Positions 11,071 to 23,200 of a stretch of 64,000 bases of DNA are shown here, piece after piece; the stretch's first letter is position 1, and each line of letters begins with the position of its first letter. Origin of the DNA: Takakia lepidozioides (Eukaryota; Streptophyta; Takakiopsida; Takakiales; Takakiaceae); NCBI GenBank assembly GCA_030704615.1, contig CM060733.1, positions 55,180,001-55,244,000 on the forward strand. Reading direction: 5' to 3'. The notes below the pieces were generated by a model, which was not told the DNA's origin, did no database searches, and saw only the letters and a list, made by a program, of their open reading frames with translations. Both the position numbers and the translations under genes were made by a program.

Positions 11071-11280
11071 AGGTGGGGGCTTTCCCCTTTGTTCTCATAT
11101 TCATTGAAGATTTTCCTACTTGGTGTAAATTGGTGCAAGAAAACCAAGAGTGTTGATATTAAAGGTGGGGGCTCTCCCATTTGTTCTCATATTCATTGCA
11201 GATTTTCCTACTTGGTGTAAATTGGTGCAACAAAACCGAGAGTGTTGATATTCTTCTCACATTTGCTTTGGGTTGTTTTG
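11069..11280 (+). repeat. 92-bp tandem duplication
   Basis: AAAGGTGGGGGCTxTCCC through AGTGTTGATATT is repeated with a 92-base step (starts 11,069 and 11,161). It immediately follows the helicase fragment. A third, older version of the same sequence lies at 9603. Confidence 0.8.
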
Positions 11281-12469
11281 CAGGCCATGTCTTCATACAA
11301 CTGAATTGGACTGGGACAACCATTGGGAGAGAGATGACACTTGAGTAAACTGTTGTCTGGTTTCAGATCTCTATACTTTGCTAACAGTTGTATCAGTTTT
11401 CAATGGGGAACAAGAAGAACAAGTATAGGGTAAATGGAGAGGTAAGACCAGGCCCCCAAAAAAGGGCAAAACTGGCTTTGTTGGCTGCAGCCAGGCCCAC
11501 CGAGGATGCACGCAAAGAAACCCAGGCTGACCGGAAAATAATGTATAGGGAGAGACTTGAAGCCCAAAAAGAGGCAGAGATTAATGCGGCTGCTACAACG
11601 TCTGGGCAAGGTTCTGTGGAAGATGCCAGGGTGGGGTTTTCAGAACGAGACAAGAGGAGAATGGTTTTGAAAATGGCCGACTTCTGTTACAAGCAATTTG
11701 AGGGAATGCCCAACACTTCATTCACAAACAGAGGTAATGGAATTATTTTTGGGTCACCATCTCATTAAACTCAGCTTGCCTGCCTATTACTTGCCGCCTA
11801 AGGAGGCCAAGGCGCATGCTGATCTGTTGAAGAACCAGCAGAGCTCCATGCAACTTGTTAAGGGTGTGCAGTCTTTAGATAAGCTTGCGAGTAAACGCTC
11901 ATTCTTAACAGCGTCTGTTAGTGGAACCCAGACCACTACTGTAAGGGCAACGGCTCGTATCATTAATATTCATCACAACAATATTAGTCGTGCAATAGTT
12001 CGACGAAGAGTCATTGATTCAGAAGGTGAGGGTTTGTGGGCTTTGGGTGGGAGAAAGAAAATGTCTGATCATGTAACAGATGCGACCCGAGCGATTGTTT
12101 TGGCTTGGTGGGTAAATGAGACACGAGTGTCACCCAACAAGAAAGATGTCGTGAGGCAGCGCGTGTCGAGGAAAGTCTATGATACACAACCTGCTCACTA
12201 TCTTCTTGAGACTCAGGTAATCGTACCCTCTCTTTGCAGTGTTTGTGTGGGCTCTCAGTACTTTACAGTCCTTCTACACTTACTACTGTACTGTATTGGA
12301 CTATGTTGGAGTTTGTCAACTGCCATTGTATTGTTTGGGTTGCCTCACGAGTACATTTTCCCTAGACAAGCTACATTGTCACCTGTAAACCTACCAGTGG
12401 ACTGAGATTATTGTACTCAATTGTGGACACTATGTCCAGCTCATGTCCTGAATTGGAGTGTCTTTAAGA

Positions 12470-13110
12470 TGTCCCTCCTGTTCATGGACTGGTACTCATT
12501 GTAATGTGACTAGGATGGACTAGAAGTAGGACTCACTAGCATGCACTCCATACAATATGACCAGATAGGACAGAATAGCATGCAGTCCTTGTAATTTGAG
12601 TTGGAGGGACTAGAAGTAGATGTACATGTACTCCTTGAAATGTACATGTACTCCATTAGTACATGCACTCCTTGAAATGTGACTAGAAAAGGACAACGAC
12701 TAGGACTAGGACCGATTTGGACATGCACTCCCTCAAATGTGACTAGAAAGGACTAGACTGGGACTGATTTGGACATGCCGTCCTTGATATGTGACTAGAA
12801 AGAAGTAGGACTAGGACTGATTAGGACATGCATTCCTTGATATGTGGCTAGAAAGGACTAGGACTAGGACTAGGACTGAATAGTACATGCATTCCTTGAT
12901 ATGTGACTAGAAAGGACTCACACTCGGACTGATAAGTACATGTACTACTTGACATGTGACTAGAAAGGACTAGGTCTAGGACTACTAGGACTAATTAGTA
13001 CATGTACAATTTGACATGTGATGAGAAAGGGCTATGACTAGGACTAGGTCTAGGACTGGTTAGCATGTACTTATTGTACTGTCACCAGGAAAGACTAGTA
13101 GTAGGTTTTA
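12470..13110 (+). repeat. Minisatellite inside the transposase intron
   Basis: There are about eight to ten imperfect units of roughly 60-70 bases. They are built from (GGACTA)n runs plus TAGTACATGCATTCCTTGA and TATGTGACTAGAAAGG blocks. The array is confined to the intron between the 12,216 donor and the 13,165 exon. Confidence 0.85.
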
Positions 13111-13792
13111 TTAGTGCATGCACTAAATGAGATTCTCTTTGTGCATGTTGTGGTGGTAATGCAGACTGCTTTCTTTCTTCGCTTCAAATCAGCCCATCCC
13201 AATGTCAAAGTGGGTCAACGATTGTTTGAGTTGTTGAGGCCCTTCTTTGTCAAACGCCTGAAGGATCGTAATGTTTTGTTGCTGCAAATATCATGTGGAG
13301 ATGGCGGAGTTGAAGGATGGGTTCAACAACATGCGGACTGCCGAGAGGGGTGTCCACTCTCCATCATCATATACTTGTGACTGTAATATTTGTCAACGTG
13401 GACCAGTATTAGATGGTGAAGCTGGTTGTCAAGCGAACAAGCACCCCTACGAAGGAGTAACTCGGCTTTGGCAAGAAATTGTTTGTCCCAAGGGGGAATT
13501 GGATGAATGGCATCGGCGAGACTGTCTCATGGGAGAGTGCTTGAGGTGTGGCTCACGTAAGTTATCTATTTGTCCCGTGGAGGCAAATGGTTGTGATTTG
13601 ACAGTGCAGTGGAGATGCTATGCAAAAGAGAATGTTGGAGAGAAAGATGGAGCCCCTAGAATGAGACTGAAACTCCAATACCAAACGACTTCCTCTATTG
13701 AATTCTTGTCGTACTTCAAACCCAAGCTACAGGCTTTTGTTCGTCATAACTTTGTAGCCCGATGGCAAGATGCTCAGTTGAAAGCCAGTTTG

Positions 13793-14030
13793 AAATTGTT
13801 GTACGAACAGCGTGTCATGCTTGTTGTCATCAGAAATGTAAAAGTGCATTTCTTTCAAAACCTTGGAATCGGGATCATTCACATCAGGGTGTGGATTCCA
13901 CCGGTAGGTAATGTGCACCAATATAGTGATCTGGAAACTGTGCCAGTGCATCTCTTGCACTTCGTTCTGAACTGAAAAAGTGTAGTTTTCAGCAAAGTCA
14001 ACAACAGACAATATTACATACATAAGCATA
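13793..14030 (-). pseudogene. Inverted internal segment of the transposase gene
   Basis: On the minus strand, 14,002 to 13,793 reads DFAENYTFSVQNEVQ, then MHWHSFQITI, then HFYISDDNKHDTLFVQQ. In this transposase type these blocks belong between the cysteine-rich region and the SDG block, both of which lie on the plus strand here. The left breakpoint is at about 13,795 and the right one between 14,003 and 14,090. The inversion destroys the gene. Confidence 0.75.
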
Positions 14031-15124
14031 GGTGGGGGGTGGCTGGAATCGCAGAGCGAGGAACACCGAATAATTACAGAACAGGTAGGAATTACCTTGT
14101 TGAAGCAGGGTTCAGACCTGAATCGCATTGGGTATGGAGTGACGGTTGCGCTGCTCAGTTTAAAGGTGCTCGTCCTTGGTATTTTGTTAATAAGTACCCC
14201 CACATCACAGGGGGTTGCACCATGTGGTGGAACTTTTTTGGATCAGGGCACAGGAAAGGTGAGCACGATGGGGCTGGTGCTGTGATCAAGAGGGCTTTAC
14301 GAGCAGAGCAGTTAAACTCAAATGGTGTGAAGCTGCAAAATGTTGCTGAGGCAGTAGTTTTTTTGCGTGAGAATCTGTCCACCCGACCTCCTTCTTCGTA
14401 CTCTAAGATTAGAACAGCAATGAAAAGACATTTTTGGCTTGTTGGTACAGAATATGTTGACCGCACACAAGAGTGGGATTGCAAGACCGTACCTAGAACT
14501 CGGTCTTTACATTCCATTCTTGGGAGGAACAAGTCAGACCCAACCAAACTTATGGTTCGAGACTTAGCATGCTTTTGTCCACATTGTTTGGATCTTGATT
14601 GGGACAAGTGCATCAGTATTGCTCATGCACGAAATTGGAAGTTGCAAACCCTGCAACCTACAAATACAACTGTTGTCCGGAGGCAGATTGAAGAAGAAGG
14701 GGATGAAGATTGGGAGTTTGGGGGAGATGGGGAGGACTTGGCCTCGTGCTTGGATGCAGGGGACAATTTTGCCTGCAATGCTGAAGCTGGAAACTCAGAA
14801 GGGGTGGACTTCTACTTGCTCAGTTGTGAAAGGCCGGTTCACGTTGTTATGGAGACATTCACAGATGGGTGCGGAAGTACTTTTGACCCTGGCGAGCATG
14901 TGGTTGCAAGGAGATATTACCAGTTGTGTGGAAGAAGAGTTAAGGCTTACAAGTTCCTATCTAACCAGCCTTAGGCATTTGTGTATTCGCATTTGGTGAG
15001 GGCTATGAAATTTGCTATGCCTCCAGCGACATATGCAGTCAAAGGCAAGGATCCAGTCTTCACCTTGTCTACGGATGCACTGGAAGGCATCAATGAAGCT
15101 CTAGCAGCAATGGAAGATCGCTAA

Positions 15125-16434
15125 ACAATGGCCGACATATCAGTACTTTTGCCTTATGAATTACTAACATTTGTGGCATATTGCAGCCCAATCCATGGTT
15201 GATGGGCAACCTCCCTTATCGGGATGGGGTTCAACTCTCCTTTGGGTTATGTAACTCAAATATGTAGCAATGTGAATTACAAGTTGCTTGTGAGCTGAGA
15301 GATTGTTTCCCGAATTTGTATGTATGTAGCTTTGTTATTTGGCTGCATGATCTATAATCTATCTTGCAGGCTATGGCTGAAGAGGCTGTGGCTGTGGCCA
15401 AATTTGTAACTGTTCAATTTCATGTGCAACAATTAAGTGGAATAGCAGGAGACCTGCTATGCTGATGCTCCAGACACTGTGAAAGAGGCAGAGTGGCCTT
15501 TAGGCCAACAAACTAGTCATGAACCTAAGATGGACCAGGAAGCACAACCCGGGCCTATGTCACAGCATGGTCACAATAGCCTTTGCTTTAGAATGGACCA
15601 TAGTAGTCTCAAGAAGAGTGATGGAAGTGAACTATTTCCAGGGATATACTCCAGTTTGGTGGAAAATAGAGCACTTGGCAAGCTTGCAGCAACAAGCTTG
15701 GCAAGTGACCAGGTCTGCGAAGATCCAAAAGTCTCTGACTTCTCAATTGTGCTGGAAGTAGACTGCCTGCAAGAAGGTATTCTAGCAATTCCTATCAGAA
15801 ACAGATGGCAAAAGAGAGTGCATTGTTTTCAAAAACCACTGTCATGATATTGCTGCCTTACTCAAACATGTATAACATACCTATCAGCAGAAAATGAACA
15901 AAGAATAGTAACGTGCATGCACTCAATCCATGTCATGTGTCCATTGTGAGCTACTCAAAAAACCACAAGGACAAATCCGACTCACATCACTTGGTTGGGC
16001 ACCTAATGGTAACAACTAACACATCCTCTACCAGTTCTAAACTGCTCAACATTGACATATCGTGGCACCAACCTCTACCCCATCGATGAAAGACTAGCCT
16101 TTGCTTGGATGCATCCCAAAGTGGCCATGGCATAAATGAACTGGTACTGATGAAGAGATGAGACCTGTCCCCACAATGACAGCAGCGAGTGGTAACGTCC
16201 TCATAGGGGCGGTCTGCTAATCACATGCCCTGCATTGCCACCCACAATGCTCAAGATCTTCCTAAACTTCTGTCTCATTATTCAGCACTAGACGTATACC
16301 AGATGTATGTCCTATATATCATGCATAGAGGAGTTAAATTACATCAGAAACTTGAGCATGAATTGGCAAAATAACAACCAAGAGTTACAAAAGCAAAGTG
16401 ATAAAAGCATAAGTGTACATTACTCAGCTTGTAC
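15125..16434. other. Intergenic between the broken transposase and the RING-like gene
   Basis: It contains a 122-codon open frame (15,479-15,847, plus) that I do not recognise and consider unlikely to be a gene. No arrays or terminal repeats identified. Confidence 0.4.
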
Positions 16435-19400
16435 CTAGTTGATATGTTTTCTTTTCTTCTTCTTAGGGCCTGCACCAAAAGAACCTGCATCCATCTTCAA
16501 GTTAGGTGGGGTCTTGACAGTATTAAGGGACTTCACAACAGGCCCCCGAGTGGTCAAGTTGGGAGGAGTCTTCACGGTGTTCAGTGACTTCACAACAGGG
16601 CCCCGAGTGGCCTTCACAACACCATCCTGTGGGATTGAGTTACTCTTATCATGGTGGCTCAGATCGTTGTCCTCATTCGTATCCAAGGGCTTCTGCACGA
16701 CAACTCTCTTTGATGAGGGGGTACTTTCACTTGGGCACTTGTCCATATCCTTGTCAATTGATACCTTAGAATCCGCCGTAGTGGTGGGCTTCTTTGCATA
16801 CTCTGCACTCAATGCCTTGCGAGATCTCTTTTGTTCTCGTTTACGCTTCCCTGTTGCCTGAACATATGGACTGACAAGGGCTGCAGCTGGGGGGTTCAAC
16901 ACTGGTCCAAGAACAAGAGGGGTTGTCGCTAAGGCATGAGGTACATATATTACCATAGGTAATGGAGAACCACCATCAAATTGAGCTGGAACTGCGGGAA
17001 TGGATAGTAGTGGAGGAACAAGGGAGGTAGCAACTGGTGGAGTGACATGAAATATAGGATCTGAAACTTGTGAGGGGCCTCCACCTATGGTACTGTGCAA
17101 CACAATTGTATCAGAATTCCTTTGACCCCAAGTCTGAGTCTGATGAGAGGGTTGCCACATGTCCAGTATTTTGGGCACCATCTCTTTCAACCTTCACATC
17201 CACATAAGGAGGAACAATGGTGGATGGGATTGTCAAGTCCACAACATCTTCATGTGTACTTTGTAGCGTATGTGTCATAACAAACTCCGGAACAAATGAA
17301 GCCTGCAGTGGAGATCCAAGAATCTTCTTTGGTGGAGAACCAGGAATGAGGAACTTCTTGACAGAACCCTTTCCTGAAGCTGAGACCTCTTGCATGATGG
17401 TATCAGGTGTGACATCAACCTCAGGGTTCAACGGATCTCCAACAACTGGTGCAACGATCCCCGGCCGCGACAGCCCCAAAGGTGAAATTTGAAGAGTTGA
17501 AGAGCTCGGAGTTCGAGGGAAGTTTTGGTTCACAGCACTACTACCTTGTCCACTTTGGCCTCCACTGTAGTTGGTGGTGAATGCGCTATAGTTGGTGGTG
17601 GCCTGAGATGGAGGTCTTGGTCTTCGTTTGTTGGCATCAATGAAGCCATCATCTGCTATCACACCTACACCATTACAACTGGTTTGAGAAGGCTGAACTA
17701 TCACTTGGTGCCTAGTGTCTACCAATACAACATTAACTGTAATTTGAGTCCAGACAAGTCATTGTAGTCCTTACCATGGCACGAAGTCCCAACAGTTGGA
17801 CCACATAATTATGTGTAGAGTGCACAGTCCATCATAATGGACTTTTTGTCCCCCATATTAGACTTCCAAGTTCTATGCAGCTGATGGTGGGACTATAAGC
17901 AAGATTCACACTCCCTAATTAGGATTCACACTCCATCTAGGCCAGAACTCAGATTCCAAGTTGAGTCGCAAACTCCTCAATAAGGACGCGCATCATTATT
18001 TTGCAGTTGGACTCACACTCCACATGATTAAGCACATGGATTGACCCTCCACATGACTCTCATTCCAAACTGGAAATCAGTGGAAATCATTAAGGACTCG
18101 TACTCCCAGTAATTAGTCAGCAAGTGGACTCACACTCCCCATGACTAAACACATCGACTCATACTACACATGAGTCAGCACTTGGACTCACACTCCACAT
18201 GACTGAAGACTCAGAATTCTAGCTAAGAATGACACTCCTCAATAAGGACTCCCCAGTAAGGATTCACTCCACTGAAAGGACAAATAATAACATTTGCAGT
18301 CCCACATTCAGACTCATAGTCAATTGAAGGGGTTGAAGGTCCAATCTTGGGACTACAGTCCTGAGGATTGGACATGAAGTCCCCAGCCTTGGACCACACA
18401 AGTTTTCTGAAGAAGAAATCATGGAAATGTTGCAATCAATCTTACCTGGAACTTGGGTGTTTCTAACCTTGGCTTCGTGAAGTTGCTTTGTCATCCACCT
18501 TTGGCGCAGCTCAACCACTTTCAGCTTTTCCGCAAGTGCCTGCACCTTTGGGTCAAGAATCCTAAACCCAAAACTAGAACACCAATCAGGATGCATGATC
18601 TCTGAACAGCTGAAGTCCCTACACCTGTTTGACGTCTTCATATGGGATGCCATACAAATGGGATGGTAAGTGTGCTTACAAGATGCCACCACCATGTCCC
18701 AACAGTGGAAACCTTTGTGGCAAACAGGGCAAGGAGAGACCTTCAGGAAATCCTTGATGGACGTACTATCTTTGATCACTTGAGGATGACATATAGGCAT
18801 AGGATAGATGGCGAGTCCTTTGTCCCCATTTGTCAAGGCCTGAATCTGATCTTGGATAAGACTCCTCTCTGTGTCAGCAACATCAACCACATTCTCTGCC
18901 ACTCTAATGTCCCTGTCTTGCTGGTCCCCTACATCACACAAAGCATTGAACTCTTTTTCGGTCTTATCAGCATTGAGCCAAAATTCTGCTTCAATTGATT
19001 TCTTCTGGTCAAGTTCCCTTTGCATCTCAGACTGTCTTCCCTTTCCACAGTTCAGTAACCCAACACTCTCTTCCCCTTTTTGCATTAAGGTCTCTTCCCC
19101 GGCTCGGATTGTGGCACCCTCGTGGGAGAGTTTGGCCTCTAGGTCTGCAATCTTGTTCCGACACTCTGCAAGACACCATTGTATGTCTTCCATTTGCACC
19201 TGAACAGTCCGCGTCTTCTCCATCAGGTCCAACTTCCCTTTCTTTAACCTCTCCAACTCTTCATTTGCCCCACATATTTCCTCATACTTCAAATCATGTA
19301 GTTCTTGAAGACTCGCTAGGGCAATTGCCACATACTCCTGCTCATGTTTTTTCCTTTCCATCTCTGTAATCACTTGCTCAGGCGTTTGTTTCAGTCCTTC

Positions 19401-19709
19401 TTTGCCTCTACTTGGGGTTTTGCGTAGCCTCTCTTTCAATTCACAAACTCCTAGCTTTGGCTTACTGTCTGTGCTGTCGGGGTCCTTTGCTTCTTGATGC
19501 TCCTTCATTCTTTCTTGTTGCGTAGCTGTCCATGCCGCGTATGCTGCCCAGTTGAGTTTTTGTCCAGTCTTTTTTTCATAGACAATGCCCCTTGCCATCA
19601 AGTTTGCAATGATACCACCGGTTGGCTTACAGTCATACCCATGAACCTTACTCCACAGGTCCTCGATTTTGGGAATCAGACTCTTGTCAGTACAACGCAC
19701 ATTTGTCAT
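16435..19709 (-). CDS. Coiled-coil / RING-like zinc-finger protein, spliced, with probable SUMO-interacting motif
   Basis: Exon 1 (19,709-18,446) encodes about 110 N-terminal residues, a long charged coiled coil (about residues 110-300) and a RING-like cluster: C327-x2-C330, C344-x-H346-x2-H349-x2-C352, C368, H373, C377. The donor CAG|GTAAG at 18,446 joins in frame to an acceptor at 17,736 (AATTACAG). The next exon is Ser/Pro-rich and contains VVDLTI (about 17,240), a classic SUMO-interacting core. Near 17,110 the frame must shift to reach the C-terminal part, which has two copies of a 19-residue repeat (TTRGPVVKSLNTVKTPPNL) and ends in the basic nuclear-localisation-like KKKKRKH. The frame shift may be a small intron or a disabling indel. 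A nuclear role is inferred. It is divergent from the small gene at 19.9 kb and may be cargo of the neighbouring transposon. Confidence 0.6.
17815..18260. repeat. Minisatellite in the intron of the RING-like gene
   Basis: Imperfect repeats of the type GGACTCACACTCCACATGA and ACTCATACTACACATGAGTC, with spacing around 30-50 bases. They are confined to the intron between 17,736 and 18,446. The composition resembles, but is not clearly homologous to, the array at 12.5-13.1 kb. Confidence 0.75.
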
Positions 19710-19909
19710 TGCACCGTTCGAAGTCTACATGTCTTGCTGTCGCTATGCACTACAATCATCTTTTGAAGATGATCCTAACTCTCATTGTTATTTGAGGAGG
19801 GAGGACGCGCAACGCTCACGCCATTGCGTCGTTGGTTGCTGTCTCCGTACATAACCAACCTGGAGTTGTAAAAAACTGGTCTAATGGGAGTGCGGGGCTG
19901 GGAGTATGT

Positions 19910-20236
19910 ATGGCACTCAAGAAGCGGTTCAAAACAATGGTGCAGTCGGGGAGTAAATTAGAGAATTCACCTACGAAAGCGAAGAGTTCCAAAGCGGCAT
20001 CCGAAGATACTATGGGCGAAAGAGGGGGGCAGAAATTAGCAGATTACTTCAGGGATGTCCTCAAGCTGAATGCGACAGGCAAGAATCCCAAACAACTTGT
20101 CTTAGACAAAGACATCACCAAAGAACAATGTGCAAAGTTGTTTGGACAACCAGCAAACAAGAATGGCTACCTAAAAGTTGTCACTCAGAGCTCACTCCGT
20201 ATAGTTGGAGGCTGCACCGCCGACGAATTGATGTGA
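19910..20236 (+). CDS. Small basic hypothetical protein (108 aa)
   Basis: An open frame from ATG 19,910 (an earlier in-frame ATG is at 19,832) encodes a Lys/Ser-rich N-terminus and a predicted mixed region (KLADYFRDVLKLN, KDITKEQCAKLFGQ) and ends at 20,236. I recognise no family. It is divergent from the RING-like gene, whose ATG is at 19,709, with about 120-200 bases between. It converges on the transposase ending at 20,288, only about 50 bases away. It could be a transposon accessory gene or a first exon. Confidence 0.4.
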   Translation: MALKKRFKTMVQSGSKLENSPTKAKSSKAASEDTMGERGGQKLADYFRDVLKLNATGKNPKQLVLDKDITKEQCAKLFGQPANKNGYLKVVTQSSLRIVGGCTADELM

Positions 20237-20287
20237 ATTACACATTTCAAATCATGGTCGTCCACATACCACATTGCATAGTTGATG

Positions 20288-23200
20288 CTACCCATGTGTT
20301 GTATCCCGCTGCAAAAGAGTATCGACCTCATTGAAACTCATAGTGGCCTGGTGAATGAAGTTGTCACGTTTGGGATCGCAAACCATCCTCTTCAAAAATA
20401 TGAAATACAAATGTTTGCAGGGTATGAATTTACCTTTCTTGCCCAAACTGGTTGATAGCATATTCACAAAATCAGGACATGTGCAATTGGGGAAATTGGA
20501 AACCGTGATGTCGTAGGTCCTGTCATGAACAGCAGATGTGGAAGTGATGATTGTGAATACCCGACCATATCCTGGATCGGGTACTTCCGTGGTGCTTCCA
20601 ACACGAGCTTGGAGCATTCTTGCGGACTCCACTTTGCCAAAGTGTTCAGCGGTTGGAGGGAAACGCCGAACGAGCTTTCCATCTCGTTTGGTTGGCCACA
20701 AGTCAGGATTTGCCGGGGGGATCCGGGAGGACGCAGAAGTAGTAGCACATGCATGGAGTTGGGGTTGTCTCGCAAGGGAAAAACCTGCCTCCTCCAGCAT
20801 TTCAATCTCCTGAAAGCTGAGATGTGTTCCCACCTTCACAGGCCAAACGGTTGGAGGAGATGGCTTCATCACTACGGAAGGACGCACAGTTCCATGCACA
20901 CATCTGGCACAATCATCTGCGCAGAACCAGAACTTGTGGTTCTTGGCTTCTGGTTGACCGTATGGACGCATCAAGCCCGTGAAAGTCGGAGCAAGAGTTC
21001 GGGCACCACCTCTGAATATAGATGAAGTGCACTTCTCAAAATTAGTTGCCCTGATCGCTATACATTTCACACGAGACCCTACACTTGTGCGTTCTATGTG
21101 CCAAACGTGGTCGGGGCATGCGGACTCAAGCACCTCAAGGGGGTTGTTTCTCTCCTGCACCATTTCAGTGGCACTGTTTGATGCTGGAGCTTGCCGTCGT
21201 GTTGGAGGTTCCTCCACAATGGAGGTTCCGGACATGGAGCTGTCATGCAGGGGAACACGAGGCTTCGAGAAGTTATCACGGTCTGCCCTGTGGGAATCTG
21301 AATCCGAACCAGGTGGAGTGTTCAATTTCCTCTTATAGGAGCCGAATCTCTCCTCCCCTTCAAGATGTGGAACTCTAGAAACAAGTGGCGTTCCCTGGGC
21401 ATACATGCTCACCGCCCGTGCTATCTTGATTGGATCCCCAGATCTGTTTGCAGCACGCAACATCAACTCCCATTTGTCCGGACCCTTGCCACCAACCCCA
21501 CCTCGTAAGAAATCACGGTATCGGGTTTGTTGTTGCAAGGCACGTATCAAATCATCTGTTGTTGCCACATACAAATCCCGACCTCGTTTCCCAGACTGCT
21601 GCAACCATGCGTTGTGCACAGTTTCTGCCAAATTGCAAGATGGCATGTCCGCCATTTCCTCAATGGACATGTTTTGCAAAGTGCAGAACCACACTTCAAA
21701 ACAGTGAACATAAAACAACATAAAGAAAGCGAGGACACAATAAAATGGAAAGCAAATATATGAAAAAGCAATAAATATAAGCCTCGTACCAATGACATGG
21801 CTGTTCCCCACTGTCTATACCGGAAGTGCCAAAACGCCAGCCAATCTTCCAATGCTCTCATACTCTCAAGTGATGCAGCTCCAGAAGAGAACCACCAGGC
21901 ACAAATTGTCTGGAACAAAGTGTCCGCCTCCTTCATTGTTCTAGCATCTTTGTACTCTTTGCACAATTTATAGTGCTGAGTCTGCATCTCTGGTTTGATG
22001 TCCGACTTTGTATGTTTTTCCAGAGATTGTGTCCAATGGAATAGACATGTACGCTCTCTTCCTGGCATAGACACTTTTGGGTCGCCCGATCCGAAGACAA
22101 TACGAACAATATTGAAATTTGCTTGAGCACTATCCGCCATGAAACCTGCGAAATTTGGAGATGGTAGCCCATGGCAGCCCATGACACGTATCAGGGAATT
22201 CCACATGAGCTTCTGGGATTCCGTATCCTCGGATTGCATGTCACAAACTGCAATTGTCATAACTCGTTGGTACACTGGATCGTAGACATGACAAGCCATT
22301 GTCGTCCAATCCTTCACTCATTTCACATGATCAAACATAAGAAAACAGTTCTGCAAGTCCCCAGTCTTCTGCATCCTCTTCACGAGGCTAACCCCACTGC
22401 CCTCCCCAACAGTCGACATTTTGAAAAGAAAACCTTTGATGACACCTTGACCTGGGAATACATTGTCCTGGATGTAATCGTACTTGCTCACTCATTTCAA
22501 TTCCAAAATATTGTCTATGTAGCCTCTGATCCCAGAGCCCATTCTCAATGCATTGATCTGATGCCGAATGTTCGGTGAACTTAAAGTGGAGAAATGATCC
22601 ATGACCAGGTCCAATGCTGCACCGTCAAGTTTAGTCCCCACAGAATCCCCTTCACTCAAAATTTGGCTTTCCAAGAAGGACTTGCTTGCGCCAAGAGCAA
22701 TTGCAGATGTTGTTGCGGATGGGTTTCTCCCAAACTCCTGTTTAATCAACCTGGATATTGTCTCAACACTCTCCCTGTAATCCCCCTTCGAGATAGGATG
22801 GTTATGGAATCCGAAATGCACACAAGCTCTTGTCATTGTTTTCAAACGGTGGACAACATAGTACATTCTTGCTCCGCAGAGCGCCAAGCAGGATGGCACA
22901 AGTTTGCAGATTTTGCAGACGAAAGTGTTTGCCGATAGAGAGGCAGTCCCAAGCTGAAATGGATTTTCCGCCAGACCCTCCCATTCATTTTGATTATGAA
23001 CCCCAGATTGAAGAAAGTGTCTGCAATTCAAATTATCACACCTAAGGTATCCATTGCAAACTGTCCTCCTGAAAACAAGCTTGTCATCATTCTGAATATT
23101 GGATGTTTTTGTTCTGCACCACGGGTGCCCGTCGTGTTTCTTGTCCATTCCATGCATCATGATTGTTACACCTCCAACTCGCGGAGGAGAGGTAGCTCGA

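Larger units (their letters stand above)
11403..15124 (+). pseudogene. DNA-transposon transposase of an unassigned superfamily, rearranged and broken
   Basis: Parts in order: an N-terminal basic region from ATG 11,403 (MGNKKNKYR), a helical part to 12,216 (donor TCAG|GTAATC), a 948-base intron holding a minisatellite, then an exon from 13,165 with HPNVKVGQRLFELLRP and, after a 1-base frame change near 13,272, CCCKYH and a cysteine-rich region. The segment encoding DFAENY to HFYISDDNKHDT lies on the opposite strand (see 13,793-14,030). Sense continues at about 14,095 with WSDGCAAQFK and GSGHRKGEHDGAGAVIKR, a signature I know from large animal and algal DNA transposons but cannot tie to a named superfamily. 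A TAG at 14,972-14,974 interrupts the C-terminus, which stays open in the same frame to TAA at 15,122-15,124. Not functional as it stands. Confidence 0.75.

Noticed and set aside
11403-15124. Assignment of the 9-15 kb transposase to the KDZ (Kyakuja/Dileera/Zisupton) group
   Set aside because: The KDZ catalytic context (D-I-A-C-Q and a later G-x-G-x-x-D-G-E block) is not present; the SDG and GHRKG blocks are a different pattern.
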